Shown piece by piece: positions 1 through 7,420 of a stretch of 9,425 nucleotides of DNA. The position numbers were made by a program, and so were the translations under genes. Below the pieces are notes generated by a model. The model saw nothing but the letters and a program-made list of their open reading frames with translations. It made no database searches and was not told the DNA's origin. The stretch spans positions 1 to 9,425 of the forward strand of contig JAIFNF010000056.1 of assembly GCA_020047885.1 (NCBI GenBank), written 5' to 3'. This DNA is from Gammaproteobacteria bacterium. Its GTDB lineage: Bacteria > Pseudomonadota > Gammaproteobacteria > Competibacterales > Competibacteraceae. Position 1 is the first letter of the stretch, and the number at the start of each line of letters is the position of its first letter.

Positions 1-2999
1 GCACCGAGAACTACGCGGCGAATACCTTGGTCACGCTCACCGCGAAAGCAGCTACCAGTTTTACCTTTACGGGTTGGAGCGGAGCCTGCACCGGAACCGA
101 CCCCTGCGCCGTCACCATGAGCGCTGCGCAGACCGTCACGGCGACCTTTGTGCCTAACGGGACACTAACCGTCACCACAGAAGGCAACGGAACCGGTACC
201 GTTACCAGCAACCCGGCGGGCATTGATTGCGGTACTGACTGTAGCGAGCTGTATGCCTTGAACGCCGAGGTAGTGCTAACCGCAACGCCAGCGGTGGGTT
301 CAGAATTTACCGGATGGAGTGGAGCCTGTAGCGGAACGGGCGAATGTACCGTCATCATCACCGCCGCCCAGCAAGTCCAAGCACGATTCAACCTCATCAA
401 CGAACTATCGGTCACTGTAGTGGCCGACACCGGATCCACGGGATCAGTCACTAGCATCCCGGGGGGCATCAACTGTGGCACCAGTGGCACCGATTGTAGT
501 GAAGTCTACGCCCCACAAACGACGGTCACGCTGACCGCGATTCCCGGAGCCGGTTCGAAGTTCGCCGGCTGGGCGGACGCCTGCGCCGGTCAAGAGACGA
601 CAATCTGTACGGTCACCATCGATCAGGCCAAAAGCGTCACCGCCTACTTCTCCGCCTTCCTCGACACAAACCCCCGCCTCGTGGTGGGCAAATCCGGCAC
701 GGGCGACGGCTCAATCACCAGCCTCCCGGAAGGCATCAATTGCGGCCAAGCGTGCACGGCAAACTATGTGACGGGCACCCTGGTCACTTTGACCGCTCGA
801 CCAAACGCCACCTCCACCTTCATTGGCTGGGCGGGTGACGCCTGTGCGGGCACCAGCGAACTCACTTGTGCAGTGACCATGACCCAGGCCACCAGCGTCA
901 CCGCCTACTTTGCTCCCTTGATTGCCCTCACCGTGGAGAAGACAGGCAACGGTACGGGTACGGTAACGAGTACCCCGGCAGGTATTGACTGTGGTGCCAC
1001 ATGTGCAGCGGGATTTGTCATCAACTCAGTGGTCACGCTGAACGCCAATCCTGCGACGGGTTCGGTCTTCACCGGTTGGGGCGACAACCCGGCCTGCGTA
1101 GAAACCTCTCTCTCCTGCACGGTTGTGATTGATGCGGCCAAGACGGTCACCGCTGAATTCACTAATGTCTTTGATTTAACAGTGAACCTGTCTGGAAACG
1201 GAACTGGCAAGGTGACTGGCAAGGTGACCGACGGCTCCGTGAGCATTGACTGCGGTATGGATGCCACGGATTGCGCTGAAACCTACCTCAGCGGCACAAG
1301 CGTCACACTAACGGCAACGGCGGATCCGGCAACGGCAGATCCGAAAGACGACTCAACCTTCTTTGGTTGGACCGGTGACTGCACGGGCACCAGCTCTTCT
1401 TGCACGGTCACCATGGATAAAGCCAAAACAGTGACGGCGGTCTTCCGGGCACCCGATACCTTTGACTTGAAATTGAACGTCACAGGCAACGGCACCGTGA
1501 CTCCGTCCCCGTCCGGCGTCGATTGTGGCGTGAACTGCTATTTCTATGCGAGAGGTGATGTAGTCACGCTCAGCGCCCAAGCGGGTACTAACGCCGCCTT
1601 TCTAGGCTGGACTGGCGGATGTACGGGTAATGATCTCTCGTGTACCGTAACGATGAACCAGGCGCGCACCGTGACCGCCAACTTCATCTCCTCAGAGCGC
1701 GATCTGAGTTTGACCCTGGACAGCCCCAGACTGGCTGATCCGGACAATAATCAACTAGCGGGCAAAAACGGCCAGCGCAATATCAGCTTCGAACTTACCG
1801 CGCTGAATCAAGGGCGGGTCGCAATCAGCGATTTCCAGGCCAAGCTGTACTTCATTCCCCAGGATGCGAACAGCGTTGATCTCACCGATCCCAATACCAT
1901 CAGCGCGGGTAAAGAGTGTCAGTTCCGCAATGGTGTATCCGCACCTTCCGATGTCGATCCAGAGGCCGGCAAGGCCAGTTGCATTGGCAACATTGTATTA
2001 CCCCCCACGCTGCCAGCGGGCGTCTATAAACTGGCGGCTCTCGTGGATGCAGATACCCAGGCGCAGACTGCCAATACGTTTACCATCCATCAGGTAGCTG
2101 TCGTGATCGACAAATCAGGGAATGGCACGGTGTTCAGCCAACCGAGTGGTGTCGCGTGCAGCGTCAACACCAACTGCAAAATTCCTTTCCTGTATGGCGA
2201 TAAAGTCACGCTGACCCAAGCGCCGAAGATGGACGAGCAAGAGCCACCGCAACCGCTCTATACCTTCCTTAGTTGGAATACGCCTTGCGTGGGTCTTAAA
2301 GACTGTGGGTTGACCTTGTACAGTACGGCGGACACCACCGACATCACCGCTAAGTACTGGGATAACAACAAAGATCCCAGCCAAGTCGTCCTGGCCGTGT
2401 ACAAGGCCGGCACCGGTACGGGCACCATTGTTGCCGACGATCCTACTGCCGTCGACTGTGGCAGTGACTGCTGGCAAGCCTACGCGAAAGCGGATAACAA
2501 GGTCGTCACCCTCACGGCAACCTCCGACATCAGCACCTCCTCCTCCTTCACCGGTTGGAGCGGCATTTGTACCGGAACCGGCAAATGCACTGTGACCATG
2601 AGCGCCATCAACACCGTCACCGCGACCTTTACCAGTCCCGCCACTGAGCTGATCATCCACTACTACACCTCCATCCTGGGTCGCGCACCCGAGGCGGCTG
2701 GACTGGCCTATTGGCAGGGACTCATCGCCGAGGAAAAGGCGCAAGGCCAAGATGTCAAACCGGTCTTCCGCGACATGGCTAACTTCTTCTTCAACAGCCC
2801 CGAATACTTGGGGAACAACACCAGCGATGAACAATTCATCACCGACCTCTACCGCACCTTCTTCCAGCGCGAGCCGGATAGCGACGGCCTGGAATTCTGG
2901 TTAGGTCAACTGGAGTCTAACGTCTCGCGCAACGAGGTAATGGCCGGCTTCCTTTACTCCCCGGAATTCACAGCCTTCATGGAAGGATTGGGACTCTGA
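1..2999 (+). CDS. Large repeat protein: InlB-B-type Cys-rich repeats, CARDB-like domain, C-terminal DUF4214 (5' partial)
   Basis: The frame is open from the left edge (first full codon at base 3) to TGA 2997-2999, so the start and any signal peptide lie outside the window; 998 residues are visible. A TTG at 27 is internal to a repeat and is not the start. The protein is built from ~75-residue units of the form hydrophobic strand, GNGTGTVTS, GIDCGxDC, VxLTA, FTGWSGxC, CTVTM, KTVTAxF, which resemble divergent InlB B-repeats (Flg_new family). One partial and six full units end near base 1685. A ~136-residue CARDB-like beta domain (1686-2093) follows, then two more units (2094-2360 and 2385-2630). 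Residues ~882-998 carry two DUF4214 units, YYTSILGRAPEAAGLAYW and LYRTFFQREPDSDGLEFW. By family knowledge such proteins are extracellular or surface-attached adhesin-like proteins; ligand and export route are unknown. The gene converges on the debranching enzyme gene, 38 bp away, with no clear terminator between them. Confidence 0.9.
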   Translation, partial: TENYAANTLVTLTAKAATSFTFTGWSGACTGTDPCAVTMSAAQTVTATFVPNGTLTVTTEGNGTGTVTSNPAGIDCGTDCSELYALNAEVVLTATPAVGSEFTGWSGACSGTGECTVIITAAQQVQARFNLINELSVTVVADTGSTGSVTSIPGGINCGTSGTDCSEVYAPQTTVTLTAIPGAGSKFAGWADACAGQETTICTVTIDQAKSVTAYFSAFLDTNPRLVVGKSGTGDGSITSLPEGINCGQACTANYVTGTLVTLTARPNATSTFIGWAGDACAGTSELTCAVTMTQATSVTAYFAPLIALTVEKTGNGTGTVTSTPAGIDCGATCAAGFVINSVVTLNANPATGSVFTGWGDNPACVETSLSCTVVIDAAKTVTAEFTNVFDLTVNLSGNGTGKVTGKVTDGSVSIDCGMDATDCAETYLSGTSVTLTATADPATADPKDDSTFFGWTGDCTGTSSSCTVTMDKAKTVTAVFRAPDTFDLKLNVTGNGTVTPSPSGVDCGVNCYFYARGDVVTLSAQAGTNAAFLGWTGGCTGNDLSCTVTMNQARTVTANFISSERDLSLTLDSPRLADPDNNQLAGKNGQRNISFELTALNQGRVAISDFQAKLYFIPQDANSVDLTDPNTISAGKECQFRNGVSAPSDVDPEAGKASCIGNIVLPPTLPAGVYKLAALVDADTQAQTANTFTIHQVAVVIDKSGNGTVFSQPSGVACSVNTNCKIPFLYGDKVTLTQAPKMDEQEPPQPLYTFLSWNTPCVGLKDCGLTLYSTADTTDITAKYWDNNKDPSQVVLAVYKAGTGTGTIVADDPTAVDCGSDCWQAYAKADNKVVTLTATSDISTSSSFTGWSGICTGTGKCTVTMSAINTVTATFTSPATELIIHYYTSILGRAPEAAGLAYWQGLIAEEKAQGQDVKPVFRDMANFFFNSPEYLGNNTSDEQFITDLYRTFFQREPDSDGLEFWLGQLESNVSRNEVMAGFLYSPEFTAFMEGLGL
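3..2630 (+). repeat. Array of 8 full and 1 partial InlB-B-type repeats (coding)
   Basis: Unit limits read from the translation: partial 3-149, then 165-389, 405-650, 678-911, 927-1160, 1176-1445, 1467-1685, and after the CARDB-like insert 2094-2360 and 2385-2630. Nearly every unit has two cysteines in a CGxxC-type turn in its first half and two more around the GW(S/T)G segment, such as GACSGTGEC. The units differ a lot at DNA level in synonymous positions, which suggests old duplications kept by selection on the protein rather than recent copying. Unit 2094-2360 is the most divergent: its first cysteine pair reads ACSVNTNC and its tryptophan motif is LSWNTPC. Confidence 0.85.
1206..1343 (+). 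repeat. Two short in-frame tandem duplications inside one protein repeat
   Basis: GGCAAGGTGACT at 1206-1217 is followed directly by GGCAAGGTGACC at 1218-1229, which gives the peptide GKVTGKVT. GCAACGGCGGATCCG at 1314-1328 is followed directly by GCAACGGCAGATCCG at 1329-1343, which gives a doubled ATADP-like peptide. Both units are multiples of three and keep the frame. Together they explain why this unit (1176-1445) is longer than its neighbours. They look like replication slippage. Confidence 0.8.
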
Positions 3000-3037
3000 C
3001 CGCAAGCCCCCCCCACGAGGACGGCCTGGAGCCTGAT

Positions 3038-5128
3038 TTACGGGGAGTGCCTGGCCGGGGGGGAGGGAGTCTTGCGAAACACGTTGTGGCGCTCCCCCGC
3101 CCCTTGTAGGAGGGGGTTGGGGTGAGGGGTGAAGGCAACCCGGCTCAACCGCTGCCAGGCGTGCAGGACGCAGGCGACCGACCACGCTTGAGCGGGCGCG
3201 CCGCGAGGATGATGCGGTGGCGCGCCATCGAAAATTTCACTCACCGTCCCCAACCCAGCATCGCTGAGATGGTCACGAATCGGCTCCAGCCAGGCCAGCG
3301 CTGCTTCCGCATCCCCATGCACCCGATAGTCCGCCAGCGCATAATGCCCCAGCAACCATCCCCAAACCGGTCCCTGGTGATAACCACTATCACGCTCGCG
3401 CACATCGCCGATGTAATGAGGCCGGAAGGCGGCATGGCGCGGAGCCAGTGAGCGCAGGCCGTAAGAGGTCAGCAACTCCCGGCCACAAACCCGCAACACC
3501 GCCGCCTGATCCGCATGACTGAGTGGACTGTGCGGCAGGCTGACCGCCAGTAACTGATTCGGGCGCACCAGTGCATCGTCGCCGTTGGAACCGTCCAGCA
3601 CATCGAACAAGCCGTCCCCATCCGCTCGGATAAAGCGCTGGAAGCCCCACTGAGCCTGTTTCGCCAAATCCGCGTAAAAGGCCGGTGATTGACCCAACGC
3701 CCGTGCGCAGTCGGCCACACTCTGCAAGGCGTTGTACCAGAGGGCGTTAATCTCCACTGGTTTCCCGATACGCGGCGTAATGACCCAGTCCCCCAGTTTG
3801 GCATCCATCCAGGTCAGTTGTAGACCCGGTTCACCACATTGGAGCAGGCCATCGACGCCATCGAGACCGATGCCATAACGGGTTCCCGCCACATGCCAGG
3901 CGATGATTTCCTGTAGCACTGGGAATGCTTCAGCCAGACTCTTCTTATCCCCACTCGCCTCCCAATAGGCGCGCCAGGCGTCCACAAACCACAGAGCGGC
4001 GTCGGCCGTGTTGTAAGCCAGCGGTTCGCCAGCACCAGAAAATAGATTGGGCAACATGCCCTGATCGACAAACCGGGCGAAGGTGCGCAGGATGCGGCGA
4101 GCCATCTCAGAACGCCCCGTCGCCAGCGCTAATCCCGGCAGGGCGATCATCGTGTCCCGACCCCAATCGCCGAACCAGGGATAACCGGCGATGACCGATT
4201 CGCCATCGGGCAATCCCGGCAGCGGGCGGTCGATCAGGAAGCTGTCCGCCGCCAGTGTCAGTTGCCGCACCCAGTCGGGCGCATCCGGGAGATGCGGAAC
4301 AGCGAGCGTCAGCAAGTCGGTTTCACGCTGTAGAAAGCGCTGCATGGCAGCGTCAAGATCGAGGGAAGCGTCTTCGTGCAGGCTGGCGACGATGCCGGTC
4401 CAGACGCCGGGTTGCAGAGTCAGCGTGGCCTCGCCCAGACAGAGATGATGATCATGGTGCGCCAAGCCCCGCTCGCATTCTACCGGCAGGTCAAAATGCT
4501 CAAACCAGTCGGGATCATGGTCGATGCTGCCGCCACAGGCCGACAACCACAGAGTAAATTCCGGAGCGCTGATCCGCTGCTGTGCTGGGTTCAGTGCCTC
4601 GATCACCGGGTGGAACTCGTGCATTACGGTTTCACTATGATGATCGCGGCCATTGACGAGCAGTTGCACGCGCAGTTGCAGTCCGTGACCGGAACGCTCC
4701 GGGGCCAGTCGCCAGGCGACGTAGGTCGTGTTAGCGCCGAACTCCATCCAGATACGCTGTTCCAGGACCAGATCGCCGATGGCGTAGCGCCAGACCGGCA
4801 TCCGCCCTTCCAGATGGAAGGATTCCAGATGCATATAACCGTGGGGATTGATCGCGCCGCCCGCCCAGCGGTTGCTGAATAGCGGAATGTCCCGCTCACC
4901 GTCCACCAACGTGGCATCCGCCTTGGCGAAGACCAGCCAGCGGTCGCAGGGGGGTTGCAGCGGCGCGATCAGCAAACCGTGATAGCGACGGGTCAGCGTA
5001 TTGGCCACCGTGCCGGCGGCATAACCGCCCAGACCGTTGGTCACCAGCCATTCACGGCGTTCGGCTTGGAGCAAATCGCCGCATAACGCTCGCCCGCAAT
5101 GGATGACATCAGGTAAGTTGTGGGTCAT
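3038..5128 (-). CDS. Glycogen debranching enzyme, GH133 type (amylo-alpha-1,6-glucosidase)
   Basis: A 696-residue cytosolic enzyme predicted to hydrolyse alpha-1,6 branch stubs in glycogen. Residues ~14-240 match the bacterial/archaeal debranching-enzyme N-terminal domain, with NGLGGYAAGTVANTLTRRYH at 31-50. Residues ~285-655 form the (alpha/alpha)6 GDE_C catalytic domain, with GYPWFGDWGRDTMIALPGLA at 315-334, PVEINALWYNAL at 457-468, RPNQLLAVSLPHSP at 522-535, RERDSGYHQGPVWGWLLGHY at 577-596 and SEIFDGAPPHHPRGAPAQAW at 630-649. Acidic residues in the DWGRD and PVEINALW motifs are candidate active-site residues. The ATG at 5128 sits directly before the conserved N-terminus; its ribosome binding site is weak, which fits coupling to the DUF192 gene 36 bp upstream. 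The family normally ends near residue 660. The last ~30 residues (TPHPNPLLQGAGER onward) are read from a dispersed repeat and are probably non-functional. Confidence 0.93.
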   Translation of the reverse strand: MTHNLPDVIHCGRALCGDLLQAERREWLVTNGLGGYAAGTVANTLTRRYHGLLIAPLQPPCDRWLVFAKADATLVDGERDIPLFSNRWAGGAINPHGYMHLESFHLEGRMPVWRYAIGDLVLEQRIWMEFGANTTYVAWRLAPERSGHGLQLRVQLLVNGRDHHSETVMHEFHPVIEALNPAQQRISAPEFTLWLSACGGSIDHDPDWFEHFDLPVECERGLAHHDHHLCLGEATLTLQPGVWTGIVASLHEDASLDLDAAMQRFLQRETDLLTLAVPHLPDAPDWVRQLTLAADSFLIDRPLPGLPDGESVIAGYPWFGDWGRDTMIALPGLALATGRSEMARRILRTFARFVDQGMLPNLFSGAGEPLAYNTADAALWFVDAWRAYWEASGDKKSLAEAFPVLQEIIAWHVAGTRYGIGLDGVDGLLQCGEPGLQLTWMDAKLGDWVITPRIGKPVEINALWYNALQSVADCARALGQSPAFYADLAKQAQWGFQRFIRADGDGLFDVLDGSNGDDALVRPNQLLAVSLPHSPLSHADQAAVLRVCGRELLTSYGLRSLAPRHAAFRPHYIGDVRERDSGYHQGPVWGWLLGHYALADYRVHGDAEAALAWLEPIRDHLSDAGLGTVSEIFDGAPPHHPRGAPAQAWSVACVLHAWQRLSRVAFTPHPNPLLQGAGERHNVFRKTPSPPARHSP
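3062..3130 (+). repeat. Dispersed G/C-rich intergenic repeat, copy 1
   Basis: This stretch aligns with 7934-8008: GGAGGGAGTCTTGCGAA, a short variable part, TTGTGG, then GCTCCCCC, a hairpin-like C-run/G-run and AGGGGGTTGGG ending in GAGGGGT. The left third present in copy 2 (7902-7933) is not recognisable here, so this copy looks truncated or decayed. It overlaps the 3' end of the debranching enzyme gene on the other strand and supplies its last ~30 codons and stop region. Repeats of this look (C-rich and G-rich ends, hairpin-forming) are common between genes in many proteobacterial genomes. Confidence 0.8.
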
Positions 5129-5164
5129 CAGTTTTACCGGTAGTGGATTTTGGAATAGGTGGCG

Positions 5165-5599
5165 TCAGGGTTCCAGCCGCAACTGGTCGCCGATCTGAAT
5201 GCGGTGTTGAGCCGCAGCGCCGGCGTTAAGCTCCAGGATATAGCGGATGGTCGCGGTGTCGCTGGGATAGCTCGGACAATTCAGCACATTGCAGGGCGGG
5301 ACTTTCGCCACGATCTGTGCCAACCGGCCTTCGGCATCGAAATACAGCAAGTCCAGGGGAATATGGGTATTTTTCATCCAGAACACCGCGCGTCCGGGTG
5401 GCTGGACAAACAGCATTCCTCGATCTGGCGGCAATTCATTGCGGAACATCAAACCCTGCGCCCGCTCGCGAGGCGTTTGAGCGATTTCAACCTGAAACGT
5501 TGCCGACCCCACCGTGACCTGCGCCTGCTCCATCGCCAACACGGCGCTGAAGGTCATCAGGAGTAGCCACCCGCCGATTAAACTTCGATAGACGTTCAT
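5165..5599 (-). CDS. DUF192 family exported protein
   Basis: A 144-residue protein with a signal peptide (MNVYRSLIGGWLLLMTFSAVLA, written in two parts here: MNVYRSLIGG then WLLLMTFSAVLA, cleavage likely after residue 22), then one DUF192 domain. Family motifs seen: TPRERAQGLMFRNELPPDRG (42-61), GMLFV, FWMKNTHIPLDLLYFDAEGR (73-92), PPCNVLNCPSY (101-111) and ILELNAGAA (121-129). The ATG at 5599 is chosen because the signal peptide begins exactly there and AAGGGC lies a few bases upstream; a start at 5665 would add 22 residues with no signal-peptide character. The biochemical role of DUF192 is not firmly known. It is probably periplasmic. It lies 36 bp upstream of the debranching enzyme gene on the same strand, so the two are likely co-transcribed, but a cytosolic glycogen enzyme and an exported DUF192 protein need not share a pathway. 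Confidence 0.9.
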   Translation of the reverse strand: MNVYRSLIGGWLLLMTFSAVLAMEQAQVTVGSATFQVEIAQTPRERAQGLMFRNELPPDRGMLFVQPPGRAVFWMKNTHIPLDLLYFDAEGRLAQIVAKVPPCNVLNCPSYPSDTATIRYILELNAGAAAQHRIQIGDQLRLEP

Positions 5600-5696
5600 C
5601 AATAGCCCTTGTTTTGGATACGTCGTTATGGATTGAACGAAGCCGGTAAGGTGATTTCTCCTCAAGACGATACCGAGTGTCGATCATCATTCCAGA

Positions 5697-5772
5697 TTAG
5701 CCACGGAATGACACAGAATGACACAGAAAAAGAAAGAATTTTCCGTGCTTTTCCGTGTCATTCCGTGGCTAA
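5697..5772. repeat. Long hairpin built from 10-bp units (dispersed-repeat-like)
   Basis: Bases 5697-5714 pair perfectly with 5755-5772 (18 bp, TTAGCCACGGAATGACAC against its complement). After one A-C mismatch, shorter paired blocks continue to 5730/5739, leaving a loop of about 8 bases. The right arm is three decamers in register: TTCCGTGCTT, TTCCGTGTCA, TTCCGTGGCT (5741-5770). The left arm is the complement of three matching decamers, two of them with TTCTGTG. It sits in the divergent spacer between the DUF192 gene and nnr. There is no T-tract and the position is upstream of both genes, so a simple terminator role is unlikely. The form is typical of a mobile or dispersed palindromic repeat. 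Confidence 0.88.
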
Positions 5773-5920
5773 ATCCTCACGTTTGGCTGGAGTGGGGATC
5801 AAAGCGGGTATGCTCTTTTCAGAAAATCGCCTAAAACCCGACGAATCAGGCGATATTGACCGGAATCCGGCTAAAATAACAAAAAATATCGGCGTCATTG
5901 ACTCCCATCCGCGCTGTCCC

Positions 5921-5926
5921 AGGAGG
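5921..5926 (+). promoter_or_regulatory. Ribosome binding site deciding the nnr start
   Basis: A perfect AGGAGG ends 6 bases before ATG 5933. It fixes the start there and excludes the open 108-codon extension upstream. Confidence 0.9.
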
Positions 5927-5932
5927 TCTCCC

Positions 5933-7417
5933 ATGGATCAACTACCCGTTGCCCTGTACCGCGCCGCCCAGGTGCGCGAACTGGATCGCATTGCGATTGA
6001 GGAACGCGGCATTCCCGGTTATACGCTGATGTGTCGGGCTGGCGAAGCGGCGTTCCAGTTACTGCGTCAACGCTGGCCGGAATCTCATCATTTCACTGTG
6101 ATCTGCGGTGGCGGCAATAACGGCGGCGATGGCTATATCGTCGCCCGCCTGGCGCGTCAGGCCGGGTTTAATGTGCAAATCCTGACCCTGGCCGATCCAG
6201 AAACCCTGCATGGCGATGCGCAAACCGCCTGGCAGGACGCCCGTTCCGCTAATATTCCCATCACCCCCTTCGCCAGCGAGCGTCTGGAAGGCAGTGACGT
6301 GCTGATCGATGCCATTCTCGGCACCGGCCTGGAGCGTCCGGTCACGGGCGCGTGGCGGGAAGCCATTGACGCGATCAACGCCTATCCCGCCGACACGTTG
6401 GCGCTGGACATTCCCTCCGGTCTGCACGCTGATACTGGGGCAATCCTCGGCGCGGCCATCCAGGCTGCCGCCACGATCACGTTTATCGGTCTCAAACAGG
6501 GACTGTTCACCGGACAAGGTCCAGCCTGTTGCGGCGCGGTGCATTTCGCCGATCTCGACGTACCGCCGGACATTTACCCGGCGCTGCATCCGGCCAGTTG
6601 GCGCTATGCCGGCGACGATGTGCCAACGCTCCTGCCCCGGCGCTCACGCAGCGCCCATAAAGGGCATTTTGGCCATGTCCTGATCATCGGCGGCGGGCGG
6701 GGCATGGCGGGCGCAGCGCGGATGGCGGGTGAAGCCGCCGCCCGGTGCGGAGCGGGACTGGTCAGTATCGCGACGCGGGCGGCTCATGCCGGGTTTCAGG
6801 CTGCGGTTCGGCCAGAACTGATGTTTCATGGCGTTGAAGATGCGGACGACCTCGCCCCCCTGCTCGCTCGCGCCACGGTGATCGCCATTGGGCCGGGACT
6901 GGGGCGCGGCGACTGGGGTCGGACCTTGCTCCATGCCGCGCTGGCCAGTGATAAGCCCCTGGTCATCGACGCCGACGGCCTGAACCTGCTGGCGGTGGAA
7001 CCGGCGTTCCGGGAAAACTGGATTCTGACGCCGCATCCCGGCGAAGCGGCCCGCTTGCTGAAAATGACGCCCACCGATGTCGAGGCCGATCGTTTCGCCG
7101 CCGTGGAAGATTTAGCGTTGCGCTATGGCGGCGTGGCCGTGCTCAAAGGCGCAGGTTCCCTCATCGCCAGTCGGGAAGAGGGGCAAGTGGCGCTGTGTAC
7201 GACAGGCAATCCCGGTATGGCCAGTGGCGGCATGGGTGATGTGCTGACCGGGGTGATTGCAGCGCTGGTTGCCCAAGGTCTACCGCTGTTCGCGGCGGCG
7301 AAAGCGGGCGTTTACCTGCATGGATGGGCGGGTGACCAGGCCGCGCAGGCCGGTGGCGAACGTGGGTTGCTGGCGACGGATCTACTACCTTTTCTGCGGC
7401 AAGCGGTGAATCCCTGA
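5933..7417 (+). CDS. nnr: Bifunctional NAD(P)H-hydrate epimerase / ADP-dependent NAD(P)H-hydrate dehydratase
   Basis: A 494-residue cytosolic metabolite-repair enzyme. The N-terminal YjeF_N half (~1-225) epimerises R- and S-NAD(P)HX: GGGNNGGDGYIVARLA (59-74), DAILGTGLERPVTG (126-139) and LDIPSGLHADTG (158-169). The C-terminal carbohydrate-kinase-like half (~235-494) dehydrates S-NAD(P)HX using ADP: KGHFGHVLIIGGGRGMAGAA (243-262), GPGLGRGDWGR (320-330), VIDADGLNLL (344-353), LTPHPGEAARLL (365-376) and the nucleotide-site motif TGNPGMASGGMGDVLTGVIA (424-443). Length and both domains are those of the normal full-length bacterial fusion, with no missing motif. The start is set by AGGAGG at 5921-5926. 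tsaE follows after 3 bases, so the two form an operon, as the orthologues yjeF and yjeE do in E. coli. Confidence 0.96.
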   Translation: MDQLPVALYRAAQVRELDRIAIEERGIPGYTLMCRAGEAAFQLLRQRWPESHHFTVICGGGNNGGDGYIVARLARQAGFNVQILTLADPETLHGDAQTAWQDARSANIPITPFASERLEGSDVLIDAILGTGLERPVTGAWREAIDAINAYPADTLALDIPSGLHADTGAILGAAIQAAATITFIGLKQGLFTGQGPACCGAVHFADLDVPPDIYPALHPASWRYAGDDVPTLLPRRSRSAHKGHFGHVLIIGGGRGMAGAARMAGEAAARCGAGLVSIATRAAHAGFQAAVRPELMFHGVEDADDLAPLLARATVIAIGPGLGRGDWGRTLLHAALASDKPLVIDADGLNLLAVEPAFRENWILTPHPGEAARLLKMTPTDVEADRFAAVEDLALRYGGVAVLKGAGSLIASREEGQVALCTTGNPGMASGGMGDVLTGVIAALVAQGLPLFAAAKAGVYLHGWAGDQAAQAGGERGLLATDLLPFLRQAVNP

Positions 7418-7420
7418 ACC

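Larger units (their letters stand above)
5600..5932. promoter_or_regulatory. Divergent intergenic region between the DUF192 gene and nnr
   Basis: This 333-bp spacer must hold the promoters for both directions. Besides the long hairpin (5697-5772) it has a 7-bp inverted repeat ATCGCCT (5826-5832) / AGGCGAT (5848-5854), an 11-bp palindrome CCGGAATCCGG (5860-5870), and CGATATT (5851-5857) / AATATCG (5885-5891) flanking that palindrome. The stretch 5872-5889 is A/T-rich (CTAAAATAAC, AAAAAATATC), as expected near a promoter, and TTGACC occurs at 5856-5861, but I find no -35/-10 pair with proper spacing and so name no exact promoter. The frame upstream of nnr is open back to 5609 by chance; it reads through the hairpin and is not protein-like. 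Confidence 0.5.

Noticed and set aside
2115..2834. 239-codon open frame on the minus strand
   Set aside because: It lies fully antisense to the repeat protein, whose plus-strand translation has clear domains; the minus reading is Gly/Val-rich without motifs and is a by-product of GC-rich codon use.
3000..3037. Terminator between the convergent genes
   Set aside because: Only a C-run and no stem followed by a T-tract in either direction, so no intrinsic terminator can be called.
2901..3185. 94-codon minus-strand open frame at the convergent junction
   Set aside because: It consists of the antisense of the DUF4214 region plus repeat copy 1; no independent gene evidence.
4376..4882. 168-codon open frame on the plus strand
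   Set aside because: It is antisense to the strongly conserved N-terminal part of the debranching enzyme and shows no domain or ribosome binding site.
5856..5877. TTGACC with TAAAAT as a sigma-70 promoter for nnr
   Set aside because: The spacer is only 10 bases, far from the usual 16-18.
5609..5932. In-frame 108-codon N-terminal extension of nnr
   Set aside because: It would translate the decamer hairpin and has no ribosome binding site; AGGAGG at 5921-5926 and the family's usual N-terminus place the start at 5933.
6059..6589. 176-codon open frame on the minus strand
   Set aside because: It is antisense to the epimerase half of nnr, which carries all family motifs.
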